Positions 1-7,059 of a stretch of DNA of 10,264 nt are shown here, one piece after another (the first letter of the stretch is position 1; each line of letters begins with the position of its first letter). Where the stretch lies: positions 1 to 10,264 of the forward strand of contig JANXXW010000365.1 of NCBI GenBank assembly GCA_025350425.1, given 5' to 3'. Position numbers and translations under genes: made by a program. The DNA is from Rhodospirillales bacterium (GTDB lineage: Bacteria > Pseudomonadota > Alphaproteobacteria > Acetobacterales > Acetobacteraceae). The notes below the pieces were generated by a model. It ran no database searches, had not been told where the DNA came from, and was given only the letters and a program-made list of their open reading frames with translations.

Positions 1-3000
1 CGGGCCGGCTACGCCGCCGAACAGATCACGGTCGAGGTGACCACGCTGGCGGATATCTGCGCTGAGCATGTCCCCGAGGCGGTAGGAGCCATTCACTTCC
101 TCAAGATAGATGTTGAGGGCGCGGAGGCAGACGTTCTCGCCGGGGCCGATTTCAAGCGATTCCGGCCCTGGATTGTTCTCATCGAGGCAACCGCTCCGAT
201 GTCGTCCGAACAGACGCACGCGGCGTGGGAACCTGGCCTGCTCGCAGCCGGCTATCGGTTCGTCTATTTCGACGGATTGAACCGCTTCTACGTTGCCCTG
301 GAACATTTGGACGCGCTCGAACCTTGCTTCGCCACGCCGCCCAATGTGTTCGACGACTTCATCCGCGTGGCCGACGTGGAGGGCGCGCGCCGCATGGCGA
401 CCGCGGAAATACGCGCAGGCGAGGCGGCGGCGTTGGTGGCGCGTGCCGAGGCCCGGACCCGAGAGGTGGCGGCAGCCATGGGAGAAGCGGTGATGCGGGC
501 GCGGGCGCAGGCTCGCGCCGCCCATGCGGCGGAGCGGGCCCAGGCCGCTGAGCTTGCCCATTTGCAGCACCGGCTGGATATCGCCGAGGCCTGGAATGGG
601 GCGATGCGGGGGAGCACCTCATGGCGGGTCACCGCTCCGCTGCGCCGCGCCGTGGCACTGGCCCGGCGACGGAGCGAGCAAGGCGATCCGATCATGCCGG
701 AGAGCCCGCTTGCGCCCGAGGCAGATTCCCGTGGCGGCGTATCGAGCAGGGCCGTTGCCCATCCCGGCCTGCGCCGCGCGGTGCATCAGTTCCACTCCGG
801 CTCCGCCGTCGGCGACGCCATCACCAACGCGATGCTGCTTACGCGCCGGCTGCTGCGTGGCCAGGGCTACGAAAGCGACATCTTCGTCGAGCATGTCGAC
901 CCGCTGCTGGCCGGCGACCTCAAGCCGCTGGATGCCTTGCCGGCCAGCAGCGACTACGTGCTCATCCTGCGCCATTCCATGGGCTACGACGCGTTTCCGG
1001 AGGTGCTGGCGTTGCCCTCGCCCAAGGTGCTGATCTACCACAACATCACGCCGCCCGAGCTGCTGGATGGCGCTGAACTGAAGCGCTACGCCGAGCTTGG
1101 CCGGCGCCAACTCGCGGAACTTCTTCCCACCGTGGCCGCGACGTTGGCCGACAGCGAATACAACACGTTCGAACTGCGGCGGCTGGGTGCCGAGGGCGCG
1201 CGCGCCTGCACCCTGCTGTTCGACATCGACGAACTGCACGCCAAGGCCGCCCGGAAATCGGCGCTGCGGCGGCTCGACGCGTTCACCGTCCTGTTCGTGG
1301 GGCGGGTGGGTTCCTCTAAGGGACAAGCCGACCTGCTCGCGGCCTTTGCGCTGTTCCATCGCGCGTATTCCGGCCCCTCGCGTCTCGTGATGGTCGGACG
1401 CCATGGCGGCCCGGACGACCCATACTTTGAAACGCTGACTTCAAGCATCCAGACGAACGGGCTCGAGGCGCATGTGACACTGACCGGGCTGGTGTCGGAC
1501 GCGGAATTGCACGAGTGGTATTCCGCGGCCGACCTCTATTTGTCGCTGAGCCGGCACGAAGGGTTCGGCGTGCCTCTGGTGGAGGCCATGGCCTACGGCA
1601 TTCCGGTGCTGGCACGGCCGAGCGGCGCGATCCCCTACACCCTGGCCGGGGCTGCCGAGCTGATCGGCGACACCGATCCCCAGGCTGTCGCGGCGCGGAT
1701 GCTCGAACTGGCGCGTGACCCCAAACGCTGCGAGTTTCTCGCCGTGCGGCAGTCGGCATCGCTGGACCGGTTCGCGTCAGATCGGCAGATGCGCCCGTTG
1801 CTGAGTGCGCTCGCCGCCGCCGGAGCGATGCCGCCGGAGGAGCCTGGCATCCGGGACCGCTTGCGCGCCAACATGCGGTTCACCGTCGCCGGCCACGTCA
1901 ACGGCAGCTACAGCCTCGCCTCCATCAACCGCAATCTGGCCGAGGCCCTGGAATGGGCGCGGCCGGGTGGTGTGCGATTGATAGCCGTCGAGGGGCAGCC
2001 CACGGATGACCTGTCCGGCGTGCCGGCGGGAGCGCGCACCGCAATCGGCCGGCTGGCCGCACGCGGCAAGCCCGACACCGGGCCGGAGTTGGTGATCAGT
2101 CAGCATTATCCGGTTTATCTGCCCACGGATCGTGGCGACGTCTGCGCCGCGTTGTTCTTCTGGGAAGAGACGGTCGTGCCGTCGGACACGATCGGAGTGC
2201 TGAGCCGCGACTTCGACGGCGTACTCGCAGCGTCGGCTTTTGTGGCCAAGGCCTTGATCGATTCGGGCCTGTCCGTGCCGGTCCGCGTTATCGGCTATAC
2301 CCCTGACCTCTCCGCCTTCGAGCGGCTGCGCGATGAACGCGAGGCGGCCTTGCCTGGCGCCGTGTTCACCTTCCTCCACGTGTCCTCGGGCTTCCCGCGC
2401 AAGGGCATCGATGTGCTGGTCGCCGCCTTCGCCGCTGCATTCCGGTCCACCGACCCTGTGCGGCTGGTCATCAAGGTGTTTCCAAACCCGCACAACTCCG
2501 TTGCGGAGCAGTTGGCGCGGCTCCGGGCGGAACGGGCTGATCTGGGCGAAATCGTGCTGGTTGACCGCGACCTTCCCGACGCGGAAATGCTCGATCTCTA
2601 TCGCCACGCCGATGCCATCGTGCTGCCGACGCGCGGCGAGGGGTTCAACATCCCGGCCGCCGAGGCGATGGCAGCCGAGATTCCGCTCATCGTCACGGGG
2701 TTTGGCGGCCACATGGATTTCTGCGACGCCGGCAACGCGCGGCTGCTGGATTACAGTTTCGCTCGCGCGGAAAGTCATCTCTCAGCCGCACACTCGCACT
2801 GGGTGGAACCTGACCAGGACGATCTCGTGGCTGCCCTGCGTGCGGAGGTCGTGGATCGTTCCGCGTCGGCGGCGCGGGCACGCCGGGCACGGGCTGCCGT
2901 CACAGCGCTCACCGACCGTGCGGCGCTGCTGCGGCGCGTGACTGCGGCGGGCGCGGACCTGCTGCTTGCCGCGAAGTCCGGCCGGACGCGGGTCGCCTGG

Positions 3001-4092
3001 GTATCGACTTGGCAGGTACGCTGCGGGGTCGCGGAATATTCGGGCCATCTCGTGGCCGCGATGGCTGCCGCCCATCCGTCTCTCGACGTCACCGTGCTCT
3101 GCGATCACCGCACCATCGACACGCAAGGCGATGGTGCGGTGGCGATCCAACCCACCTGGGAACTCGGCCATGCCGGTTGGAGCGTGCCGCAGATCGCGGC
3201 GGCGATCGCCGCCGCGAATCCCCGCGTGGTCGTGGTGCAGCATCAGCCAGGGCTGATCGCCTGGAAGTCTCTGGCGGAGTTGCTGGGCTTGCCCGCGATG
3301 GCGCCCCGCATCGTCGTTGTCGCTCTCCACAACACCCGTCACCTGCTGGATATCGGGTCGGCTGAACGCGCGCGGGCGGTCATCGCGCTGCATGCCGCCG
3401 CGCGGGTGCTGGTCCATACGCTGGCCGACCTCAATCTCCTGAAAGGCCTGGGTCTGGTCGGCAACGTCATGCTGCTGCCGCATGGCGCGATGCTGCCTGT
3501 TGCAGCGCCGCCGCCACGACGCCTACTCATGACGGACACGCCGATCATCGGCTGCTACGGCTTCTTTCTTCCCGGCAAGGGCATCGGTGCGTTGATCGAG
3601 GCAATGGCGATGTTGCGCCGTCGCTGGCCGAATGCCCGCCTGCGGCTGGTCAACGCCGCCTATGGGACGCCGGAATCAGCGGACGAGATTGCCACCTGCC
3701 GCGCTCTCGCGGCCTCCCTGGGCGTCCCGATCGAATGGCACACCGACTTCCTCCCGCATCCGCGCTCGCTCGATTTGTTGGGCGAATGCGACGTGGTGGC
3801 GCTGCCGTATCAAGCCTCCCAGGAGGCTTCGAGCGCTGCCCTGCGCGGTGCCCTTGGGGCCGGAACGGCGGTGGCGGTTACACCGCTTCCGCTGTTCGAC
3901 GAGGCTGAGGATGCGGTGTTCCGTTTCGCCGGTCTCACCGCCGACCAGTTGGCGGTGGGACTCGCCGGGCTGCTCGATAATGTGAGGCGGCGTGAAGATC
4001 TCCGCCGGACTGCTTCGTCCTGGCTGGCGGACCGAAACTGGAATGATCTCGGTTCACGCTTGGGAGGGTTGTTGCGCGGGCTGGCCGCCTGA
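1..4092 (+). CDS. FkbM methyltransferase / triple GT4-like glycosyltransferase fusion (5' partial)
   Basis: The frame is open from base 1, so the true start lies upstream; 1363 residues are visible. Residues 1-108 are the C-terminal half of an FkbM-type SAM-dependent methyltransferase (TTLADIC, then KIDVEGAE at 35-42). Residues about 120-215 are Ala/Arg/Glu-rich and probably helical or coiled-coil, ending in an STSWRVTAPLRR stretch often seen next to glycosyltransferases. Three GT-B domains follow. The first (about 257-595) has FVGRVGSSKG and an EX7E motif at E520/E528. The second (about 620-955) has HVSSGFPRKG and E880/E888. The third (about 995-1350) has GCYGFFLPGKG and E1275, but Gly at 1283 where the second Glu is expected. 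GT4 enzymes transfer sugars from nucleotide-sugar donors. A multi-domain enzyme like this probably builds O-antigen, capsule or a protein-linked glycan in the cytoplasm and may methylate the glycan. Substrates cannot be read from the sequence. No signal peptide or membrane segment is seen in the visible part. Confidence 0.88.
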   Translation, partial: RAGYAAEQITVEVTTLADICAEHVPEAVGAIHFLKIDVEGAEADVLAGADFKRFRPWIVLIEATAPMSSEQTHAAWEPGLLAAGYRFVYFDGLNRFYVALEHLDALEPCFATPPNVFDDFIRVADVEGARRMATAEIRAGEAAALVARAEARTREVAAAMGEAVMRARAQARAAHAAERAQAAELAHLQHRLDIAEAWNGAMRGSTSWRVTAPLRRAVALARRRSEQGDPIMPESPLAPEADSRGGVSSRAVAHPGLRRAVHQFHSGSAVGDAITNAMLLTRRLLRGQGYESDIFVEHVDPLLAGDLKPLDALPASSDYVLILRHSMGYDAFPEVLALPSPKVLIYHNITPPELLDGAELKRYAELGRRQLAELLPTVAATLADSEYNTFELRRLGAEGARACTLLFDIDELHAKAARKSALRRLDAFTVLFVGRVGSSKGQADLLAAFALFHRAYSGPSRLVMVGRHGGPDDPYFETLTSSIQTNGLEAHVTLTGLVSDAELHEWYSAADLYLSLSRHEGFGVPLVEAMAYGIPVLARPSGAIPYTLAGAAELIGDTDPQAVAARMLELARDPKRCEFLAVRQSASLDRFASDRQMRPLLSALAAAGAMPPEEPGIRDRLRANMRFTVAGHVNGSYSLASINRNLAEALEWARPGGVRLIAVEGQPTDDLSGVPAGARTAIGRLAARGKPDTGPELVISQHYPVYLPTDRGDVCAALFFWEETVVPSDTIGVLSRDFDGVLAASAFVAKALIDSGLSVPVRVIGYTPDLSAFERLRDEREAALPGAVFTFLHVSSGFPRKGIDVLVAAFAAAFRSTDPVRLVIKVFPNPHNSVAEQLARLRAERADLGEIVLVDRDLPDAEMLDLYRHADAIVLPTRGEGFNIPAAEAMAAEIPLIVTGFGGHMDFCDAGNARLLDYSFARAESHLSAAHSHWVEPDQDDLVAALRAEVVDRSASAARARRARAAVTALTDRAALLRRVTAAGADLLLAAKSGRTRVAWVSTWQVRCGVAEYSGHLVAAMAAAHPSLDVTVLCDHRTIDTQGDGAVAIQPTWELGHAGWSVPQIAAAIAAANPRVVVVQHQPGLIAWKSLAELLGLPAMAPRIVVVALHNTRHLLDIGSAERARAVIALHAAARVLVHTLADLNLLKGLGLVGNVMLLPHGAMLPVAAPPPRRLLMTDTPIIGCYGFFLPGKGIGALIEAMAMLRRRWPNARLRLVNAAYGTPESADEIATCRALAASLGVPIEWHTDFLPHPRSLDLLGECDVVALPYQASQEASSAALRGALGAGTAVAVTPLPLFDEAEDAVFRFAGLTADQLAVGLAGLLDNVRRREDLRRTASSWLADRNWNDLGSRLGGLLRGLAA

Positions 4093-4309
4093 TCGGCGCG
4101 GATGGTGTCTCGGAATGTGCGGTGCGGTAGGTAACTCCTTGTAGCGGTCGGGACATTCGCAGTTCATTCGTCTATTTCTCGCGACGTGGTGCATCCAAGA
4201 AGCATGTCCGGAGTATTGCCTCCGCGACATCTTCACCGTCGTCCTGTCCGGTGAGCCATCACGTGGTGTCATCAAGGGCCGGGTAGAGCAAAACAACAGG
4301 ATGCCCCAC
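4093..4309. other. Noncoding spacer upstream of the ferritin-like gene
   Basis: These 217 bases lie between the glycosyltransferase stop and the ferritin-like start, and look less GC-rich than the genes around them. No convincing terminator hairpin with a T-tract follows the glycosyltransferase. The promoter of the ferritin-like gene should lie here, but no clear -35/-10 pair stands out. Two short direct repeats are visible: ACGTGGTG at 4184-4191 and 4261-4268, and TGTCCGG at 4205-4211 and 4245-4251. A CACGTG palindrome sits at 4260-4265. None can be assigned to a known regulator. Confidence 0.5.
4298..4301 (+). promoter_or_regulatory. Probable ribosome binding site of the ferritin-like gene
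   Basis: AGGA lies 8 bases before the ATG at 4310. It overlaps the in-frame ATG at 4301, which has no good Shine-Dalgarno sequence at a workable distance. This favours 4310 as the start. Confidence 0.5.
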
Positions 4310-5260
4310 ATGGCTGACATAGTTTCGACCGACAATGAGCCCGATGTCTATCTCGGGACCACGATGGAACTCGACCGCCGTCGCATGATGCGTCGCGCGG
4401 GTCTCGGCATCGGAGCAGCCGCCCTGGCCGCCACGGGCCTGCTGAGCTCCACCACATCCGCCCAGGCGGCCAACCAGGGCGCCGGCCCGCCCGATGCTGA
4501 CATTTTCAACTTCGCCCTGAACCTCGAATACCTCGAGGCGGAGTTCTACCTCTACGCCGCGACCGGCAAGGGTCTGCCTGCGAATATGCGGACTGGAACT
4601 GGCTACCAGGGTGGAGTGAACCCCGGCATAGCCGTGCCGTTCAAGAGCGATGCGATTCAGCAGTATGCGCAACGTATCGCCGTGGATGAGATGTCCCACA
4701 TCGGCTTCATCCGTACCGTGCTCGGCGCCAACACTGTCGCGGAGCCAACGATTGATGTCGGCGTCGGTCCGAACAACGCCTTTAGCGTTCTGGCCGTCGC
4801 GGCTGGCCTGATCCAAAAAGGTCAGACCTTCAACCCCTACGCCGATGACGTCAGCTTCCTGCTCGGGGCCTCGATCTTCGAGGATGTCGGCGTTACCGCA
4901 TATGCCGGTGCCGCCCGCTACATCGGCAACCCTGACTTTTTGGAAGCCGCCGCCGGCATCCTCGCGGTCGAGGCTTATCACTCGGGCGCCATCCGGACGT
5001 TGCTGGGCGATCTCGGCGCGGGTAAGGCGTTTGGCCTGATCTCTGCCCTACGCGGCACTCTGTCGAGTGCTGGCGGTCTCGGGGCGGCTGAGCAGCCCAT
5101 CCTGATCCCCGGCAACGACTACAACTTCGTTGCCAACGACAGCAACGGGCTCGCCTTCCGCCGTAGCACCCGGCAGGTGTTGAACATCGTCTATGGCGCA
5201 GCCAACGCGTCCAGCGGCCTGTTCTTCCCGACCGGATTGAGCGGTAACATCAAGGCCTAA
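4310..5260 (+). CDS. Tat-exported ferritin-like domain protein
   Basis: This 316-residue protein has an N-terminal twin-arginine signal (DRRRMMRR at 22-29, a hydrophobic stretch, and a likely cleavage site after AQA at about residue 53), so it should be exported folded to the periplasm. The mature part is a ferritin-like four-helix bundle with two-fold internal similarity. Helix 1 carries LEYLEAEFY (Glu at 73/76/78). Helix 2 has the ExxH motif EMSH (E127, H130). Helix 3 has E191 in IFEDVG. Helix 4 has the ExxH motif EAYH (E221, H224). Together these give a full set of likely diiron ligands, so metal binding is expected. The physiological reaction of these exported ferritin-like proteins is not established; oxidative or metal stress roles are guesses. 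In-frame ATGs at 4301 and 4364 are alternative starts; 4310 has the best ribosome binding site. The gene appears monocistronic, with its own leader and a strong terminator. Confidence 0.85.
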   Translation: MADIVSTDNEPDVYLGTTMELDRRRMMRRAGLGIGAAALAATGLLSSTTSAQAANQGAGPPDADIFNFALNLEYLEAEFYLYAATGKGLPANMRTGTGYQGGVNPGIAVPFKSDAIQQYAQRIAVDEMSHIGFIRTVLGANTVAEPTIDVGVGPNNAFSVLAVAAGLIQKGQTFNPYADDVSFLLGASIFEDVGVTAYAGAARYIGNPDFLEAAAGILAVEAYHSGAIRTLLGDLGAGKAFGLISALRGTLSSAGGLGAAEQPILIPGNDYNFVANDSNGLAFRRSTRQVLNIVYGAANASSGLFFPTGLSGNIKA

Positions 5261-5280
5261 GCTAACGAAGCTAATGGGCG

Positions 5281-5308
5281 GGCCAGGGGCGAAATCCCCT
5301 GGCCTTTT
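5281..5308 (+). terminator. Rho-independent terminator after the ferritin-like gene
   Basis: A perfect 9-bp stem, GGCCAGGGG (5281-5289) with CCCCTGGCC (5296-5304), encloses a 6-base loop and is followed directly by TTTT (5305-5308). It starts 20 bases after the ferritin-like stop. The hairpin also lies just beyond the stop of the convergent lytic transglycosylase, but on that strand no T-run follows the stem, so it acts mainly for the + strand gene. Confidence 0.9.
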
Positions 5309-5736
5309 CATTTCCTCTGGCTACTTCTCTGCGGCGCGGTCCCGAACATGAACGCTGCCGAACTCATGACTTTCGCCTGATAATTCTGGTTCAATGCCCT
5401 GGTGTGGGAATGATAGTTGCCAATCGCCAGCATCAGATCGCCATGTGTCTCATCGAGATAGGTGCGAAGGATGGCCCCCCCGGCTGCTATGTTGAAACAT
5501 GGTCGTGAGATCAACCGCGCGCGCACCGTATCGCGTGTCAGCCCGGTATAATCCGCTAGGGTCGGCAACCATCGGGAATTGACCTGCATCACGCCGAAAT
5601 CGTCCGATCCGTCCGTATTGTGGCTGATGCTGCCTGCAACGCCGCCCTCGACCTTCTGGATCGCCGGCAGCACCCGGGGCGGCAGGTGGTAGATCGATGC
5701 GACAAGCGCCATACAGGCCAGATATGGCACGGCCAT
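5308..5736 (-). CDS. Small lytic transglycosylase (SLT/VirB1-like)
   Basis: This 142-residue single-domain protein belongs to the lysozyme-like transglycosylases, which cleave the MurNAc-GlcNAc bond of peptidoglycan to leave 1,6-anhydro ends. It shows LPPRVLPAIQKVEGG with catalytic Glu30, the GVMQVN motif at 48-53, and AIGNYHSHT at 104-112, a variant of the usual A-x-G-x-YN-x-G motif. Cys9 and Cys70 sit where VirB1-type enzymes often have a disulfide. The ATG at 5736 has GGAG (5748-5745) 8 bases upstream; a TTG directly before it would add one residue. The catalytic domain begins at once and no ordinary signal peptide is encoded. An in-frame TAA at 5769-5767 blocks extension upstream. The gene diverges from gspG with 33 bp between the starts, suggesting a role in peptidoglycan remodelling for type II secretion. 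That link is inferred from position. Confidence 0.82.
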   Translation of the reverse strand: MAVPYLACMALVASIYHLPPRVLPAIQKVEGGVAGSISHNTDGSDDFGVMQVNSRWLPTLADYTGLTRDTVRARLISRPCFNIAAGGAILRTYLDETHGDLMLAIGNYHSHTRALNQNYQAKVMSSAAFMFGTAPQRSSQRK

Positions 5737-5744
5737 CAACGGCT

Positions 5745-5748
5745 CTCC
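5745..5748 (-). promoter_or_regulatory. Ribosome binding site of the lytic transglycosylase
   Basis: GGAG on the minus strand lies 8 bases before the ATG at 5736 and supports that start. It sits in the 33-bp divergent gap, 9 bases from the gspG ribosome binding site on the other strand. Confidence 0.6.
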
Positions 5749-5757
5749 GGCCCATGC

Positions 5758-5761
5758 GAGG
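5758..5761 (+). promoter_or_regulatory. Ribosome binding site of gspG
   Basis: GAGG lies 8 bases before the ATG at 5770. It fixes the pseudopilin start and argues against the upstream in-frame GTG at 5620, which would add an implausible 50-residue extension. Confidence 0.65.
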
Positions 5762-5769
5762 TTCGATTA

Positions 5770-6219
5770 ATGCAAGACCAACCCGCCACCAGTACCGAGC
5801 GACGTGCTGCCGAGGCCGGCTTCACGCTGCTCGAAATCCTCGTGGTCATCGCGATTCTGGGCCTCCTCATCGGACTGGTGGCCCCTGCGGTGTTACGTCA
5901 ACTCGGAGGTGCCAGAAACTCGATCGCCCGGCAATCGATCGAGCGCCTTTCATCGGTGCTGGACATCTACAAACTTGATATCGGCAGCTATCCCACGACG
6001 GAACAGGGCTTGCTGGCGCTGGTCTCGCGCCCGACCGCCGGGGGCAACTGGAACGGGCCTTACGTCAAGGGTGAGCAACAGCCGCTCGATCCCTGGAACC
6101 ATCCCTACCTGTACCATAATCCGTCGACGCGAAGCGGTCATGATTACGACCTGTGTTCGCTTGGTGCGAACGGCCAGCCGGGAACGACGGACCAGGCTGC
6201 GCAAATCTGCAATCAGTGA
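5770..6219 (+). CDS. gspG: Type II secretion major pseudopilin GspG
   Basis: GspG is the main subunit of the periplasmic pseudopilus that pushes folded substrates through the secretin. The 149-residue length is typical. A class III (type IV pilin) leader ends at Gly17, with prepilin peptidase cleavage expected before Phe18, giving FTLLEILVVIAILG with Glu22 as the conserved Glu+5. The C-terminal half has the GspG signature: YPTTEQGL (74-81), WNGPYVK (94-100), PLDPWNHPYLY (105-115) and DYDLCSLGANGQPG (125-138). Two features differ from the usual pattern. Tyr is replaced by Cys129 and a second Cys147 lies three residues from the end, so a disulfide is possible. The usual GADG Asp is Asn134, in the loop that normally binds calcium. 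The gene stands alone on the + strand, converging on gspK with 18 bp between stops. The prepilin peptidase (GspO) is not in the window. Confidence 0.95.
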   Translation: MQDQPATSTERRAAEAGFTLLEILVVIAILGLLIGLVAPAVLRQLGGARNSIARQSIERLSSVLDIYKLDIGSYPTTEQGLLALVSRPTAGGNWNGPYVKGEQQPLDPWNHPYLYHNPSTRSGHDYDLCSLGANGQPGTTDQAAQICNQ

Positions 6220-6237
6220 TCGCTGGGAGCAAGGCAC

Positions 6238-7059
6238 CTAACGCTCGGCGCTCCCCCAGGTCAGGGTCTGGAACAGGCTGCCCCCCTGCTTATTCATTCC
6301 TAGACTCACCACGGCACGGCGCACGAAGCTGCCGCCGCCATTGGCGACCGCGCGCGCCGTGACGGCGACCACGGTCTCCTCCGGATTTCCCCCCGAGGGC
6401 TGCCGCGCTGGATCGGTGCCGGTCGCCGTCCGCAGAGCCTGGCGCACCACGGGATCGGCGACGGAATAATCGGGTTCGCCGTCGTGATAGACGGTCAGGT
6501 GCGGAGATAGACGGGCCAGCAACGGCGGGGTCATGCCGATCACGAGGCCGAGTTCCTGGACACTGCGAAAGGGTGCGCTCGGCGGCCCGTAATTGCGGCC
6601 CGCGTTGCGATAGGCGGCCGTTTTGGCCCCGCCGCCGCGTTGAGCATCCACGAAACGCCAATCGACTATGGCGGCGGACAGGGTGGTCGATGTGCCGGTA
6701 TCCGTATCGACCGCACGGAGCAGGGCGGCCAGTAGTTCCGGAGAGGCCGAGTTGATGTTGATCTTGCCGGCCTCGTTGTCGATGCGTACTTCCACCACGG
6801 CCGAGGGCAGCCGCACAACATGCGCCACGCCATCCGCCCGCCAATGCCGTTCGGAACTGTCGAGCGCGTGAAACACCCCCTCGGACAGCGCCCCGTCGGC
6901 GGCGGCCTCGGCTACGGCGGCCGCGCGCAGGTTGAACGCCAGTTGCGCCTCGGCCCGGCCTGAGGCGGTAAGCTGCGTCACCAAAAGCGCCAGCAGCACC
7001 ACGGTCCACAGCACGATCAGCAGTGCGAAACCGCGTTCCCGCGCTGTGGCAGCGTTCAT
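6238..7059 (-). CDS. gspK: Type II secretion minor pseudopilin GspK
   Basis: GspK caps the pseudopilus tip together with GspI and GspJ. The 273-residue protein starts with a short prepilin leader ending RERG, cleaved before Phe11, then a hydrophobic helix (FALLIVLWTVVLLALL). It has Ile rather than Glu at position +5, as is normal for GspK and distinct from the other pseudopilins. Residues 94-106 (DNEAGKININSAS) are the family hallmark at the start of the inserted helical domain, and SVQELGLVIGM (166-176) is a second conserved block. The length is slightly short for the family, which is often around 300 residues or more. Its ATG overlaps the gspD stop as ATGA, so translation is probably coupled. 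It is the last gene of the minus-strand operon, ending 18 bp from the oppositely oriented gspG stop. Confidence 0.93.
   Translation of the reverse strand: MNAATARERGFALLIVLWTVVLLALLVTQLTASGRAEAQLAFNLRAAAVAEAAADGALSEGVFHALDSSERHWRADGVAHVVRLPSAVVEVRIDNEAGKININSASPELLAALLRAVDTDTGTSTTLSAAIVDWRFVDAQRGGGAKTAAYRNAGRNYGPPSAPFRSVQELGLVIGMTPPLLARLSPHLTVYHDGEPDYSVADPVVRQALRTATGTDPARQPSGGNPEETVVAVTARAVANGGGSFVRRAVVSLGMNKQGGSLFQTLTWGSAER

Noticed and set aside
37..39. GTG at 37 as the start of the glycosyltransferase
   Set aside because: The frame is open to base 1 and the residues before it (ITVEVTTLADIC) continue the FkbM domain, so the start is upstream of the window.
1777..2778. 333-codon minus-strand open frame inside the glycosyltransferase
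   Set aside because: No recognisable domain; it is a shadow produced by GC-rich codon bias opposite a well-supported coding frame.
4209..4224. CGGAG-6-CTCCG inverted repeat in the spacer
   Set aside because: A 5-bp stem is expected by chance in GC-rich DNA and has no T-run.
4259..4981. 240-codon minus-strand open frame opposite the ferritin-like gene
   Set aside because: It lies against clear Tat and ferritin motifs on the other strand and shows no family features.
5547..5552. Perfect TATAAT on the + strand, 218 bp before gspG
   Set aside because: It lies inside the transglycosylase coding region and no acceptable -35 hexamer occurs at 16-18 bp, so a promoter cannot be claimed.
5620..5769. 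GTG at 5620 as the gspG start
   Set aside because: It would add 50 residues before the prepilin leader and lacks support; the ATG at 5770 has a good ribosome binding site and gives a normal leader.
6225..6255. GGGAGC/GCTCCC inverted repeat between the gspG and gspK ends
   Set aside because: Only 6 bp of stem with a 19-base loop and no T-run; too weak to call a terminator.
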